DNA from: Pomphorhynchus laevis
Taxonomy: Eukaryota > Acanthocephala > Palaeacanthocephala > Echinorhynchida > Pomphorhynchidae
Assembly (NCBI GenBank): GCA_012934845.2
Contig: WNNJ02002660.1
Location: forward strand, 1-64,000
Direction: 5' to 3'
DNA length: 64,000 nt
Shown here: piece after piece, positions 39,801 through 54,800 of the stretch
How the letters are laid out: each line of letters opens with the position of its first letter
Numbering within the stretch: the first letter of the stretch is position 1
Program-made: the position numbers and the translations under genes
The notes under the pieces: generated by a model
The model's input: only the letters and a program-made list of their open reading frames with translations
What the model was told of the DNA's origin: nothing
Database searches by the model: none

Positions 39801-42800
39801 ATGGGTCTCAAAATTAATATGTGGATCAGTCGAAACATTTAGCATTAACATTAACTATCGCTTATCCGTGTGGGTTATTTCAAGGTAAATAACGTAAACA
39901 ATGATTTTATCTGCTTCTTTAAGTTTGAACATATCTGAGGATGAGCTCAGCATATACAGGGACACGATTTTCTGCCCGGGGACTTAATGACTATGGACAC
40001 ACTGCCAACTTTGTCGAATCGGAACAGGTTTGCATATTGGTTTTGCAATTTTACGATTTAATCTATTTAAATTTTCATTAATTTTCTTCTTCTAGAGCAA
40101 TGCTTGTCACGTTATATTTTTATTATTGTTCCAGACTAGCTTTATAAAATACATTTAATTCTAATAATCTCTAATCGTGAATTTGTAATCAAAATAGAAG
40201 TTGAGAATGAAATAGTTATTTCGTGTATATAATATTCGTCGCTCCATAATTTAATCTTCGCTTTTTTAAATAACATACTCCTATAGTTTGAACGTAATTT
40301 CAAATGGTTCTATCTCTATAACATCCTTAAATGAAACGATTTTCTATTATTTGTATCATTCGGTGTGCTCGAGCGAGCTTGCGTTTTACAAGGAAAGGAA
40401 ACAACCAATTTAATATAATTGAGTAAACTGAACACACCAATTGTGTAACTTAATTGGTTGATTATTAAATTGAACAAATCTTACGCTTTGGTTTTGATGA
40501 TGCTAGCAGTAGCTAGCGCAATATAAAAATAAATTTGTGTTTATTGATACTGCTCAATAATTTTAAATTTAATACAAAGTGGATTAATTCAGTTTTTTTA
40601 ACCAATTTAATATGTGCTTTTTTACAATACAATATTTCGAATTTTCACTATCTTTTGTAATCTTCGAATTACGAGATCAAAGCATTTATTATAAGCAGCA
40701 AAATTAATAAAATATATATATACTCAAAGGTTTAAAGCAACCATATTACAAACCAGGATGCTTGTAGCAGAAGTTAAATCTAAAACATCAATTCAGAGTA
40801 TATTTTACAAAAAATGCTGGTTGCGCAGTATCTATTTATGAAACCAAATTCAACAACAATTTGCCAAATTGTTTTGTTATAATCAAAATATTACAAAACA
40901 CATAGTATTGTACAAATTGTACTCTTCAAAGCAGCACATAAATTATTTATCGGATAGGATGCAATACTATATATTGTTAGTCGCTTATATGTCACTCATA
41001 ACATCAACATTACCAAATAAATACTAACATTATATATTTTCTTTAGTTGAATTGATAGATCACAAAGTTTATTATCTATTAATTCATATATATTTTCAAA
41101 TTACATGTCACAATTAGTTTTAAAAATTACCTGGTTGACTTTGTCCTTAATTAATTAACTCAAACTACATGATGTTTAAATAATTTGAGGGTTATCTAAA
41201 GATGCAAAAGCAGTTATATTATATATATTGTTATATAAATATACACAGTATTTGAATTAAAATGAAACTCTAGAAAAATTGTTTGTTCTAAGGTTTTGAC
41301 TTTTGTTTCTCAAACCAACATATCAATGGTTCTAGATTGCCCATATGTTGATGATCCCAGGCTGACGATCACATACTGATACTCACATTCCGGTGTTGAA
41401 ATGCTGATGATCACATACTGATAATCACATTTTGGTGATGAAATGCTGATGATCACATGCTGATGATCACATACTGATGATCACATACTTATGATCTTAG
41501 GCTGATGATCACAGCCTGATGATCACATGCTGATGATCACAGGCTGATGATCACATGCTGATGATCACAGGCTGATGATCACAGGCTGATGATCACAGGC
41601 TGATGATCACAGGCTCATGATCACAGGCTCATGATCACAGGCTCATGATCACAGGCTCATGATCACAGGCTCATGATCACATATTCATGATCACAGGCTG
41701 ATGATCATAAGGGATTATCGCAGATAGATGATCACATGCTTTTGAGTATTGCTGTTCGTGAATTTTAAGTTTTTACATATAGATATTGTTTTTTATCCTA
41801 ATTCTGTTTTAATTTCAATATAAAATTTCTTTTCTACAGACACTACAATTTATTAATATAAGAACTGTCATAGCGAATTAGTATCGAAGTATTTAGTGAT
41901 TTGGTTTGTAAAAGTATCTTTTCATGATGATTATATGGTTTGTTTTTGAAAAAAAACAATAAAAACAGACGTCATTTAGACTGTTATATTGTGAAAGTCG
42001 CCATTATCAATTTTCATATCGATTCCTATCTAATTCTCACTGTTATTTCAATTACTTTTAAAACGTAAACATTTTGCTCTTCTCGCTCTAGTAAAAGCCT
42101 GTAGAGTTCTAAAATGTGCACAAAAGCTTTTGATGTAACCAAAGCAAGAAAGCTTTGTAACCAAAGAAACTAACTGTTTCTTTCTTTTAAAGAAACATTT
42201 AGTTTCTTTGTTTCTTTAAAATTCGTTATTTATCATTGTTTTTGATTGTTGAAAAGCCATCGTTTTTTATTAATGCTTTTACGTTATGTTTTTATTTTTA
42301 GGTAATAATTTCGACGAATATTCCTTTTTTCCATATTTCATCTGTTTGGTTAGATATTGATTAAAGAAAACAATGTTAAAAATGACAAATTCAACATAAA
42401 AAACACACTAGAAAGTTCGTATGTCATTCTTCGAGGTTCAGTCCCTTTATTTTGGTCACAATCTTCCGTTCAAGTACTGTTTTATATGATAAATATGTTT
42501 AGCTGTATTCATTTTGTATCATTTCAGGTTGGAAAGCATCGAATCCATATCAAGCGAAGTCCAGCGCTAACGTCCCGGGCGTTTCTTTTGTGAGTTGTTA
42601 ATTTTTTCGCTTAGCATTAAATGTTATTTTTTGTAACAACAGTTAAACTTTAATTTTGCTTTACTATTTTTGACTTAAATAAAAATAAACTTATAAACCG
42701 CGATAAAAAGTTATTGTTCAAAAACTCAAAAGTAAGATTACGTAAACACTTCAAACGACTTGATGTGAAAATTTTGTTTAAACATAACATGGTACTTACC

Positions 42801-45800
42801 ATAAAGAAAATGCGAATATGAAAATAAACCCCTCAACACAAACATACAATGTTAGAACAAGCATCATTAATTGAAAAATTTTATTTTAGATAAAAGAAAA
42901 CAAAACCGTGTAAAAATTATAAAGCCAAATTAAAGATAATTTCTTTGTATATTTATATTTATTAGTGTACTATTGAGGGTATAAACAATAACATATTTGT
43001 AATTAAATCAACATCAGATTTTTATTGATCTTCAATATATCTTTTCTTTAATGCATAAAAATTTTTCTTGTATTTTTTATTTCAAAAATATTGTTTAACT
43101 GCAATTACTACTATCGAGGGTTATCTCATGCCTACTATCAAAGCCTATTTGATTATCATTACTTAAGTAATGATCTCTAACACTAGAGCATATTCCTTTA
43201 AAAGCAATATTTATTTTTTGGTCAACATGTTTTGATAACTTTTGCGCATATTGATCAAGATATATGTATTATCATAATCATTGCCTGCATTTGGTACAAT
43301 TTGCTATCGTTATTATATTCCACTTTCTTTATATTACTGCAAAATATTTTCAATTTAATGCAACTATGTATTGCTTGTGATTTCAGGACATTTAATATGT
43401 TCAATTTTTTTCTATTTAAGCTATCATAAATTACTGTAATCCTGTTTATTTTGTCGATTTTTAATCTACAATATTCAATCGAATACAACAAAATATACAT
43501 TCGTATACATGTTGATTTTCTTGGGAAATATCAATATCGACCTTTTTAGTAGAGGATATCTTTTTATTTACATTAATGAAATATATTAGACCGTCTTGTT
43601 TTTGTTTGTTAAAGTTAATTTAGTTAATAATGGTTTTATAGACATGATATGAAAAAAGGTTTCTTTGTTATTGCAAGCTTTCAACACAAAGTGTGCTTTT
43701 CAAGCAAATGTTCTTATATGGGTTATTTAGTTTATCCAATATACTTATAAATTTACGAAACACTTAAGCTCTTTACTTGCTTAGCATATGTATAGGTATT
43801 ATGCTAATGATTGGTTAGGCAGAATGTACTGACTTACGATTTTCAAAATTTATACATACAGCCAGGCCTCGAGATTTTTGAATTGATTAACAAGAAAACA
43901 CTCACTGTATATTTAATTACTAAAACATAATTGCAAATAAGTAGCTGTAGTTCAGATCCTCGATATTTCAAAAACCAATACCAGATTGTTGACAAGATTG
44001 TTATGGTCATTATCAAGTTGTTAATGTTAGTAGTGTGGATATATTGTTGTGATAGATTTAGTTTATGTTTTATGCATTCATCTACAAGAATCGCTTCCAT
44101 TGTTTTTATTTTTATTTTGCCAATTACGAAATGCATACAGTATTTTTGTTTAATTTGATTTAAAGATAACGCTAACGATCTTTACTTTTTCAATACGACT
44201 TAGTTGGCACTTGTTCTGATTGTTTTATTTAGGCATTTTATGCGCTTGTCCATTAAATACGGCAAAATTTTACCGTTATCTCTTGTATCTGACAAAGGTG
44301 GTGAAAGCGTACTGAATCGTTTCTACGGGGACATGATAATGCACTTTCTAAATACGCCTACAGAGCAAACATTTTGTCGCAGCGCACGTGGGAAACTAAT
44401 GCACCGCACCTGGTCGCTTTCTGATGATTGCCAAGTTCCAAGATTGTTTATTCATTTTGACTATCACGAACATGCCAAAAGCGTTAAAAACATGTCTTCC
44501 ATCTCATTTGTTACTAATTACCTACTTCGTCATCACGAATGCCTTCCGATAGACAAATTTATTCAAAGTAACGGGCAATTTCTGTCTCGAAATGGCAAAC
44601 CCATTCTGTAAGTTTCGAATTTTTACATAAAATTGTGCCTGTGTCTTATATTAACGTTTTTGCTTCAGTGAACAAACAGGATCAATTCGTGTAAACTGTA
44701 TTGATTGCTTAGATCGTACTAATTCAGTTCAAGCCGGAATATCATATCTGGTAAAGACTGTTTATGTTTAATATTTACTAATATTAATCTTTTAATATAA
44801 TTTCCTTTAAATTATACAATAAATAATTAACAACATTTTGTTTGGAAATAAAGTGACGAAATTCTCCTAAAGTAATCTGCTTTTTTAGTAGCAAATGCGC
44901 GTAGCAAATATACAAATATATAATTTAAAAATGTATCAAAATTAACACCTCTTGTTTTTTGGAAGACAGATGAGTATTTTGCGTCGTACTCTGAGAAAAA
45001 CAAAATTTACTAGGCAGTAAAATTTATCCGCATCGCTTGTATATTTTAACTTATTCTATCAATTTTCCACAACGACATTTTCGAAATATAAGCACTCGAA
45101 AAACGTCGAAAATTTTTGATATAAATAGAAAGCTTTGCCTAAATACTCAGCTTCCGTTTTATCGCGACATATCTATGCAAGCAACGCAATACTGCATTAG
45201 CTTAACTGATCCAACTTCCAATCTTTTTTAATTTTGTAGTACAATACTCCAAAGTATTTAATCTTCTTTACATCAGGTAGTTCATCCTCCTTCATTTAAA
45301 TTGATGATGACCCTTGCCACTGAGATAAGTTTATTGTAACTCTCTTCGAGGAGTAACTATCATTGCACCCGTGTGACATTCTATTGTGATTCAATCATAT
45401 AACATTATAAGTCTCTAAAACTTGATGCAGGCATGACAACATCATCTGCAAAAGCAGTAATTGTTACTCATAATCCTATATTTTTGCAGAGACTTTGCAA
45501 CATATGTGGAGTTTAAGGATAACCTTAATCGATTCCAACACATATCCTAAAAGATTTTGTCTTTTTGCATACAAAACTCGTAATTCGTTCGTAAAAATGT
45601 TACAGCTACCCGACGATATTGCTGCTGCCTGTATTTCCTTAGTGCCAATCACAACCTATGAGACTTGTTGTGAATTGCGAAATCGTTCGAGATTGTTCAA
45701 AGAGAGATGGAAGAACTGGTTCGTTGTTTTACGATTTATATAAAAGCCACACTGTTCTTCATGCAACTGTTACTCGACGATAGGTCGTATCCTTAATTCC

Positions 45801-48800
45801 AGAATTCTAACGAGCTAAGAAGAGTAATGGCTTGCAGGTGCAACATAATTTTCGATCACATTTCGGAGATTTGCAAAACGGAGTGTCATCACCTTGTTTG
45901 GCTACTCACTGGAATCTTTGCCTGGCTTTAATTCAACGTTGAAGATGCTTACTAACATAAATTCAAGCATTCATCGTCAATGATCGTCGATATTTCAGGT
46001 CAAATTTCATCAGCTCCAACAGATCTGTCATTGCGAAATTTTCTATCAACCGCAATGATCTCTTTTAAGATGATGATATCATTCATTGGTTATAAAATAT
46101 ATATTTTCACTTGTCAAAAGAAGGTGGTACGTCCACTCGTTCTAGGAATATGCTCTTTAAGCAACCAAGTATATATTTAACGTTGGTCAGCATAGATCTT
46201 CTAGCGCCATAAACGGTTTAATGTACTACCTTTTTTCCAACACGAAGCATATTGAGTATTCCAAACATTTTTGAAACTAATCAAAGCATGTTAATCAAAT
46301 TTAATGCTCGCATCAGACTCTTCCTGAATTGCCTTTCCTGTCTCAGTAATTGCTAAGGATGCGGTTCTATTGGCTTCTCAGTACTTGTAAGCAGCCTCCA
46401 TTGAATTGTTTGACAAGATTGCCTTGCAAGAAAGCTTATTCTGCTAGATAATTTCTCACTTGTAGTATCTATAAAGCAGTTTGACGATTTCATTCACAAC
46501 AAGCAACTAGATACTGCAAACCACAACTTTTATAATTACATTGGCAAGTAAGGTTATACGCATTATTAATTTTTATTTGACATTGTTCACCTTTATTGGT
46601 ACTTGAGCAAAGTCTTCATGGATGTAGCTTGTAAATCATCATTTAACACATGAATATGCCAGTCACTCCCAGCATACTTTCACAAAACGATCATTCTTAC
46701 CCGTTTTGTCTGTCAAACTCCTCTGCCAGACATTATCTCTACTGCTTATACAAGCCAGTTAGTTCATTAGCCGTCTGAAAATCACATGTTGCTTAGATAA
46801 TCCCGCGAGTATATTGTAAGAATATGCCATGCCACAATTTGTTAATTATCTTATAAAATTTGAATTTATGATTATGTAAAGATATCTGACAATAAAGAGA
46901 AGCAATTATGATAAAATTTTGTCCAATACTGTAGCTGCCATTTATAACAAATCGTTTATTAAATGCTACTACAAAAGTGTTCTTTGATTGTAACTTACAA
47001 CCCTGAGCAGCACTAATATGTTTTCAGTTTTCTGCTGCAGTGAAATCATATTTTTTTTGCAAATAAGCTTTGCTTAATTAACTGATTGCAAACGATGATT
47101 GGTGTCCTATAAAAACGCGATATTGCTGAATTTATCAAAATCTGTTTTATATAACTTGTTGTTTTTGATTTTTATGTAAGATTTAAGTTACGTTATTACT
47201 GTTTTTCGTTCAAGGTCTTCAATACCTATCAACTACCTGCCCTGTTTCACGACTCTAATACTCAATTACCGTCTTCTCTTGTTGAAAATATTCAAGCTCG
47301 TCAACACGAATGCTGGGTAAAAAACGGCGACGCCATCAGTCGAATATATGCTGGAACGGGGGCTCTCAGTGGTAAATCGAAGGTAATTCGTTTATAATTG
47401 GTATCATCCAATTATTTTCAAAGTGTCTTCTTCTCTGTTTTTTATTGGTACAAATAACCGCAAACAAGTGATTTTCTATAATAATCTACATTTATGTTTT
47501 GTATCAAAATATTAAAGATTTAAGCTTACTGAGACTAGGGAAATTATAAAGATATTTTTTGTAGATACGAAGCTGCAGCATTTGGTGAATACAATAGAAA
47601 ACATTTACCACCATTGGATTTTTCAATTGTAGATATACTCAATATAAAACTAATAACATTCGCATAAGTGCAACAAAAATGTTGGTATTTATTATTGAAG
47701 TGTGCTAACCTGTTTAATTAAGTGGATTTTTTGAAATTTAATTGTTAATGTGCTACTGTGTCATTTATATAATTTTCAAGCAATACAAATATGTGCCTTT
47801 ATTCTCACAGTGTGTTAGACATCCATAAACATTTACAATATACCAAATCAATTTTAAGCATATTAATTAAGCAAATTAATTCATAAATTAATAATTTTTA
47901 ATTAATTAACTTAAAATGTTTGGTAAAGTTTAATATCTAATACTTTGTGAGGTATGGATGTTAAATACTTTTAATATTGTTCCAAGTTAGTCATAAATTA
48001 CATGAATATCAATATTTTATAATGCACAATCCTAGATAAATTAGTAATTGAAATGTGCAACAAAACTGTTCGATCTAGTAACTACATATATCACGGAAAT
48101 AATGCCTACTTAAACTTCACTATATTTGCCAATAATTCTAATTTTCTGTACAATCCAATTTTAAAATATTAGTTCATTTAAACAAAGACTACTGTATGAA
48201 CGAAAGTATTTTATTATTTTCTTTATAAATTCCATTCAATAGTTGTTTATATAAATTCACTCAAGTGTATTGGGCAATCTTCCTTAATGTTAAGAGAAAA
48301 TACGATTCTCGTTGACTATTATTCATAAATTCTATTACTTTTGTTAGATAATTTTAATTTATATATTACTTTGCAGTGCTTTCTACCTAAAGTGGCCATA
48401 AATGCTAACCAGATAATTTTATTTGATTTATTTTGATCTCTGAAACTAAATAACTTTTATTAATGATCCTAAACAATAAGTTTAATAATATATTCTCATA
48501 TGCATTAGATGGATTCTAAACTTGATTCCAAAAATTCAAAATTAAAATCTTGTTTCTTTTTAAGTATATATTCCTAGTCAACTAAAAATATAGTGTTTCG
48601 AATTTATTTGAATGCCTGTAATTGGTGCAACCTCAGTACATTATCTGGTTCATCAACTAATATTAAAATATAACGATTTTTTTTATTTATCATCACTTTG
48701 CTTGTTATATTTTTTAAATATAAAATTTTGTTTGTTACAATGTTTTGTTATTATCATTTAGGCAGGTGACATGAAGCGTTCAATTACAAGAGTTTTGCAA

Positions 48801-51800
48801 AACAGTCTTTTTGATTCTACCAAAAATAGCGTGATTGAATCACTGATACTATCGTATGCTAAAAGTGCACTATTTGGCAAAAATATTACCTATCATCTCA
48901 ACCACAAGCTTGTATTCGGTAATGTTCATTTAACGCTGATACTATGCTTATTTATTTGGCTATTTTTAATCAATCAACAAATGTTTTTCTTGATTTATTA
49001 TCATCACCCAATTAGTAAATCGGGTGTTACTACTTTAATTAAATATTTTCATATTTCGTTTAAATAATCGTACTATCCAGTATTATTGTTGTTTATTATC
49101 GAATTGTAGATTTAAAGTATTAATTGTATTTCCTAAAGTCCTCAAGATTTTCAAATACTTTACAATATAGTGACTTTTAAACACCATGTAACGACTATAA
49201 AACGCTACCTTATATAAAATGAAAGCATGACCTTATAGAAAGGGACCTTATAGGGAACGCCACCTCCCCTGAAACTTTACCTTATATTATTTATATGCAA
49301 CAGAAAGAATAACGTAATATGGGTGTTCTATAATATCAATTATTCAAATGATTTTTTACTAAAAATGTAAAATTTATAAAATTTTACAAAGCACGAATCC
49401 ACTTTTTTCACCTAGATATGTTACATATACTTTTAAATTAATAGTCATACCTTTAACTAATTGACTTTGGGATTGTAAACTGTAATTTGTTTGAGTTGAC
49501 ATTTTTTAAAGTATTCTTTTTATCATTGAAATTTTGATGACTATTTTATTCTGCGTGCTACTTTAATCCTATATATGACAATAGCAGTACGCCACATTTT
49601 AGTATTGATGAACCTCATCAGCTACTGATCCAATACCTACTTTTTATGTTTTGGTTTTTTTATGTTGGCTGATGATCACTTGACACGTCTGATTTTATTG
49701 GCAATTATATTTGATGACATCTAATTGCCAATAAAAGCGGACGAGTCGAGTGATCGTCAGCCAACATTAAAAGGACCGAAACGTGAAACGTAAGTATTGG
49801 ATCAGTAGCTAATGAGGTCCACCAATACTGAAATGTAGCGTACTGATATTATCTTAAAATATAAGATTAAAGTAGCGTGCAGAATAAAATAGTCATTAAA
49901 ATTTCAATGGTAAAATTGACTGCGCATGTAAATCAACTTAATATTATTTTTATGGTTTGAAACAAGGTATTCATATCTAAATATTTGAACATATAAATAT
50001 TTAAATTTTATGTTCTAAACACACGTTTTTATATCAATTATTCTAAACAATCATTAGGTCAATCGTTTATGTGTGCTGAAAAATAAAGTACTTGTTTGTC
50101 CTTTTTTGTAATGATGCTGTTAAAGGTTTAATTGATAATTAGTTGTAAAAAACTAATTAGTTGTCACAAATGCTTAGTTGTAAGAATTTGTGTTGCCATT
50201 AAGTGCTTCTTACAATTAAATAAGTTTACAGTAGTTTAGACACGAAAACCACACTTTTTTAAACAAATTTATAAAAGTGTTTGCGCTGTAGTCATGCTTC
50301 TGCATTTTCGAATTAATTCTTTATATTTTTCTCGAAGGCGACAACTCACCTCACGAGAATGCATTTAAAAAAATGCAATTATTATGCAGTAGATTGCTGC
50401 AAATTTAGTTCTTGAATTTGATAAATTGTACACTTAACTAGCAATAATATCTCAAACTTTATAAGTCACTGATAGTGCGATATACATAACCACAGCTATC
50501 GTTTACTAATTTGTAAATATGCGCAATTTAACTTTTAGGTTTAATAATTTTACAAAATTGTATTTTAATTTTTGAATTGAAAATTTAATAATTTTTTTTT
50601 ATTTTCGTTAAAATCTCAGTTCTATATATATAGAGGGAGCGTTATTAAGATGACTGTTGTTATAATTTATTCTATACTTTCAAATATATATTTTTAGTTT
50701 TAATTTACAAATTTTAATTTACGCCATTGTTCTAATAGGAGAAGAAAATGTAATTCGAGGCTTAAGTAATTACACCTCGAGATTTCTGAGCAAACGACCT
50801 CTGCGAATTTCGATTTCCACCTGGAACATTAATGGTGATAAGGATAAAGCAACAGAAACTAACAGATTTGATTTAAGCGGTCAAACAGCAACTTTGAATT
50901 CTTGGCTTATCTCAGGTCCTAATGAACTTCTTGCACAGAAACTAGACTCATCATGCCCTATCAGAACAACAGGTAATTAATTATTTCCTAATGTTACCGC
51001 CGAATTAAACACTTCTAAGATATGCATAGATCTCCCATTTAATACTAGTTATGTGCAATGCGTCTTAATTACTAGACACTGTTAGATGCAATTGTATGGT
51101 CTAAATTGATTATTATGCGGCTACGTCATTACTCCTAAAGCAGCGCACAACAATCGTATCGCTTGTTCGATTTGAATTTCTGTTTATCGCGAAAACTTGT
51201 TGTGCCAATTTGATCAACTTTCGTTAATAATAGCGTAGGCACATTTATTCTCGCCCCTTTATAAAATTAGATTTAGCCAGACATCATAAAAATTTGCCTT
51301 TATTGCGAACCTTGCAGCACACGTTTTTATTTTGATAAAAAAAATCGTATGTTTTCGAATGATATGTTTTCGAAAAATATATGTTTTTATGATATGTTTT
51401 CGTTATCTAAGAGACACAATTAGATCCAATTGTATGACCTAAATTTTTTATATACAGCTACTTTATTATTATTAAAAAAATTGTCTCTATCTTTAAGGCC
51501 ATGTTGATTCTAGCTTCGAGAATAAACCAATTGACATTTACGTTATCGGTTTTCAGGAGATATGTGACATCACAGCCTCGAGCGTCGTTAAAGCCAGGTT
51601 AGATAGTTTTCTTGTTCTTTTAAAATCAACAATTGTAATTGCTTTTATTTTTACAAACTCGCTTTAAAGGCTTATATTCATCGAATAATCTTTATTAAGT
51701 GCGACGAATAAGACATTATTTTGTCTGAAGAAATAAAAGAGTAAATGTATGATTTATTACAAATATTTTAAACCTAAATATTTTATAAATATTTATAAAT

Positions 51801-54800
51801 ATTTATAAATATTTATAAATATTTATAATATTATAAATATACAAACATATTAATATATTAATATATTAATATATTAATATATTATTAGCATATTATAAAC
51901 ATTTCTTACATTATGGATTCTAACAAATACCAATATTTTTATAGTTGTCGAAAATTTGTATATAATATTCTTATATTGATAATATAATTAATTACTAAAA
52001 TTTAATATTTCAAATTTTTATTTTCTAAAAATTGATTGTTAGGTGCCTAAATTCTAAATATTTTAAACAAATTCTCTTTTTTGAGTATTTAAATCATAAT
52101 TTAACTTAAATCTCGGTTATATAATTAAATCAAATATATCTCAGCCGATCCATAGATATTCCTTTTGCATTCGAGAATAATGTGTTGGAATTTTGTTCTG
52201 TGTCGTATTATACTGTAGTTTTATAAATCCAACACTATTATCTATATACCTATGTTGAATTGAACAAAAGCACAATAAAATTAACAAGATATTTGCGCAT
52301 TTACAACGTGCAATTGTAAAGCTCAATCCTTTAACTATTAATTGATTAAAAAATATGTATCAAATCGTATATTAAAGGATTTATCTTTAAGCTGAATTCT
52401 TTTACTATAACTTACTGAATATTCTCTGGAAGTTAATTTTTTAACTATTTTTTTTGCATTCTTCTCTATATGTTCGGTTATATCGTTTTTATTTTTTATT
52501 ACAGTCAACAGAACATGCAGCGATGGCAGGAAATGCTCAAATCACTGATTAATAACGACAACGATAGATCCCACTCCAAATCAAAAATAGAATATGTTTT
52601 GGTTACAAAAGATCAAATGGTCGGCGTTTGCTTATTCGTTTTTATAAGGAGAGAATTAGCATGCCATATTCGGTAGGCTTTCTTTTAATTGTTATGATAT
52701 TTACACCGCAGTTATAATTACTACTGCTTTTAAATATTTTCCCGAATTAAAGCTGCCTTCAACTATCAATCGCCGTCATGCTAATCATAGAACAAACTGT
52801 TTTTTCTTCATTGTAGACATCTTCATACGGCTAAAGTAAAAACTGGGTTTTTGAATTCAGTTGGAAATAAAGGATGCGTTGCTACTCGTTTCTGTATTTA
52901 TTCAACATCAATGTGCTTTATTTGTGCGCATTTCAACGCCGGACAAAAGGAAATCGAATTACGTAATGAAGATCATCACTCCATAATCCAGAAGTTAACG
53001 ACGGCATTTGTAAGTTAACTATCTAAGTTTTACCTGAAGTAGTACCTATAGCTTTTCATTTGAGTACCTTTTGTAAGAATATGGCATACTTGTATATTTC
53101 CTTAATTGTTAGGTCATGTAAATCGTTTTTGAAGTAGCTCTGTAAAATGCGTTGTTTTAGATTCTGCTACTTGGCCCAAATAATAATATAGAACAAGTCA
53201 TAACGTAAACATCTGCATAAAGATTACAATCTGTAATTAAATGTTTTTATTTTATAATGGGGATGATTAGAACTATTGGAATTTTAAGCTTACACGCTTA
53301 GGTGTAAATCAAATATATCGTATCAACTATTTTCAATACGAACACGAACATTTAATGAACTTGATGCTGATATCTTTATAATAGTATGTTTTCGAGTATA
53401 TTTTGTAACTTTAAACATTTAACATCTCAGATTTTATTATCTTATTATTTTATTTTATATATTCATGTTGATTATTTAACTATTGAAAAGGAGTAATAAA
53501 CATACGCATATGTAGCTTATTCCATCAACAAAAGACATAGGTTTCGAGGATGATACAATTTAAGTGTAAGCTATTGTTTTTAAATTCGAATTGATTGTTC
53601 CTTTTAAAATAATTATTATATTATTTCAACGTTGCTACATGTATATGTTTCTTTCTACATCAACGAAAATCGTTGCTTGTTCGGAGGATACAAATTTAAT
53701 TTTCAACTTTGCTGTAAATCGAATTCGAATTTATTATTGATTTATTTTTAGTTAAATTTATCTAGTTTGCTGTGCATGTAATTCGTTTTATATTTTCGCT
53801 GATATTTGGACAATAATTAGAATAATACATTTTAAATAGTTGATATGATCCATCATTGATAAAGAACTATTAGAGCTGGATCAAATAAAAGGGAAATTAG
53901 TTTTGATATTTCGCTAATTTTTGTTAGCATCTTCAAAAGATGCTAACATTTTTCTGAAGATTCTAACAGAAATTAGCGAAATATCAAAAATAATTTCTTC
54001 TTTCCTTTGATCCAACTCTAATAATTCTTAAATAATAATAACATATTTGCGCATATTACTAAGGAAATCAATTTTATTTGTATCTTGATTCCCTCCTTTT
54101 GACACTAATTTACATTGTTGAATTTTTTTAAAAATACTTTTTCAAGAATTGCGTGAGTGTAAACACTTTTTTTGCCAAAATTAGTTTTCTTCGATTTTTT
54201 TAAGTTTTTTTTTTATTTCGCTCAACAAATATAAATAATTAACTAATCAAGTAATAAACGTTTGTTTGTTCTAATCAGATGTTGATCATGTGTGCGCTGT
54301 TGATTAATCTACCAAATTAATCATTTATTGTTGTTATACATTCATTAGATGTAGGTCCTACGCTAAGTGACTACTTGCATCTCCTTTTTAATGTTTATCC
54401 TTAGTACGAAGGCGGGGTATCGAAACTATCTCACTCAACAGTTTTATAAAATTGATACCAATATTTGTTTTTCCTAGTTGTCATGTCCAAAACCCATTTT
54501 AATAGCTTTCAAAGTAAACATGTATGTCTTAGTTGTCTTTATTATTTATTTTTCTTTTATAGAAATTGCCCGTCCTTGAGCATGATTATGTATTCTTTTT
54601 TGGCGACTTCAATTACAGAATTAATCTACCAAGGAAAGAAGTTATTGATCTTGTGTCTGTCAGAAACTATCTTACGCTATTATCCGCGGATCAGCTTAAT
54701 ATCGAGAAAAGCGCAGGAAAGGTTTGTTTATCTTTTGTCATTTACGTAAGCTTACAATTTGTTTGCTCAGTGTAGTATTTTTAGTCCAAAACGAACTGTC

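Noticed and set aside
41344-41740. CRISPR-like array
   Set aside because: Units are contiguous 14-mers without unique spacers, in a eukaryotic intron.
42412-42473. Shorter exon 7 starting after the AG at 42410-42411
   Set aside because: It would need an additional unseen exon of 3n+1 bases; the acceptor at 42352-42353 keeps phase with a better pyrimidine tract.
43843-44158. Overlapping frames of 75-97 codons in the intron before exon 9
   Set aside because: No family match, opposite strands over the same bases, AT-rich chance frames.
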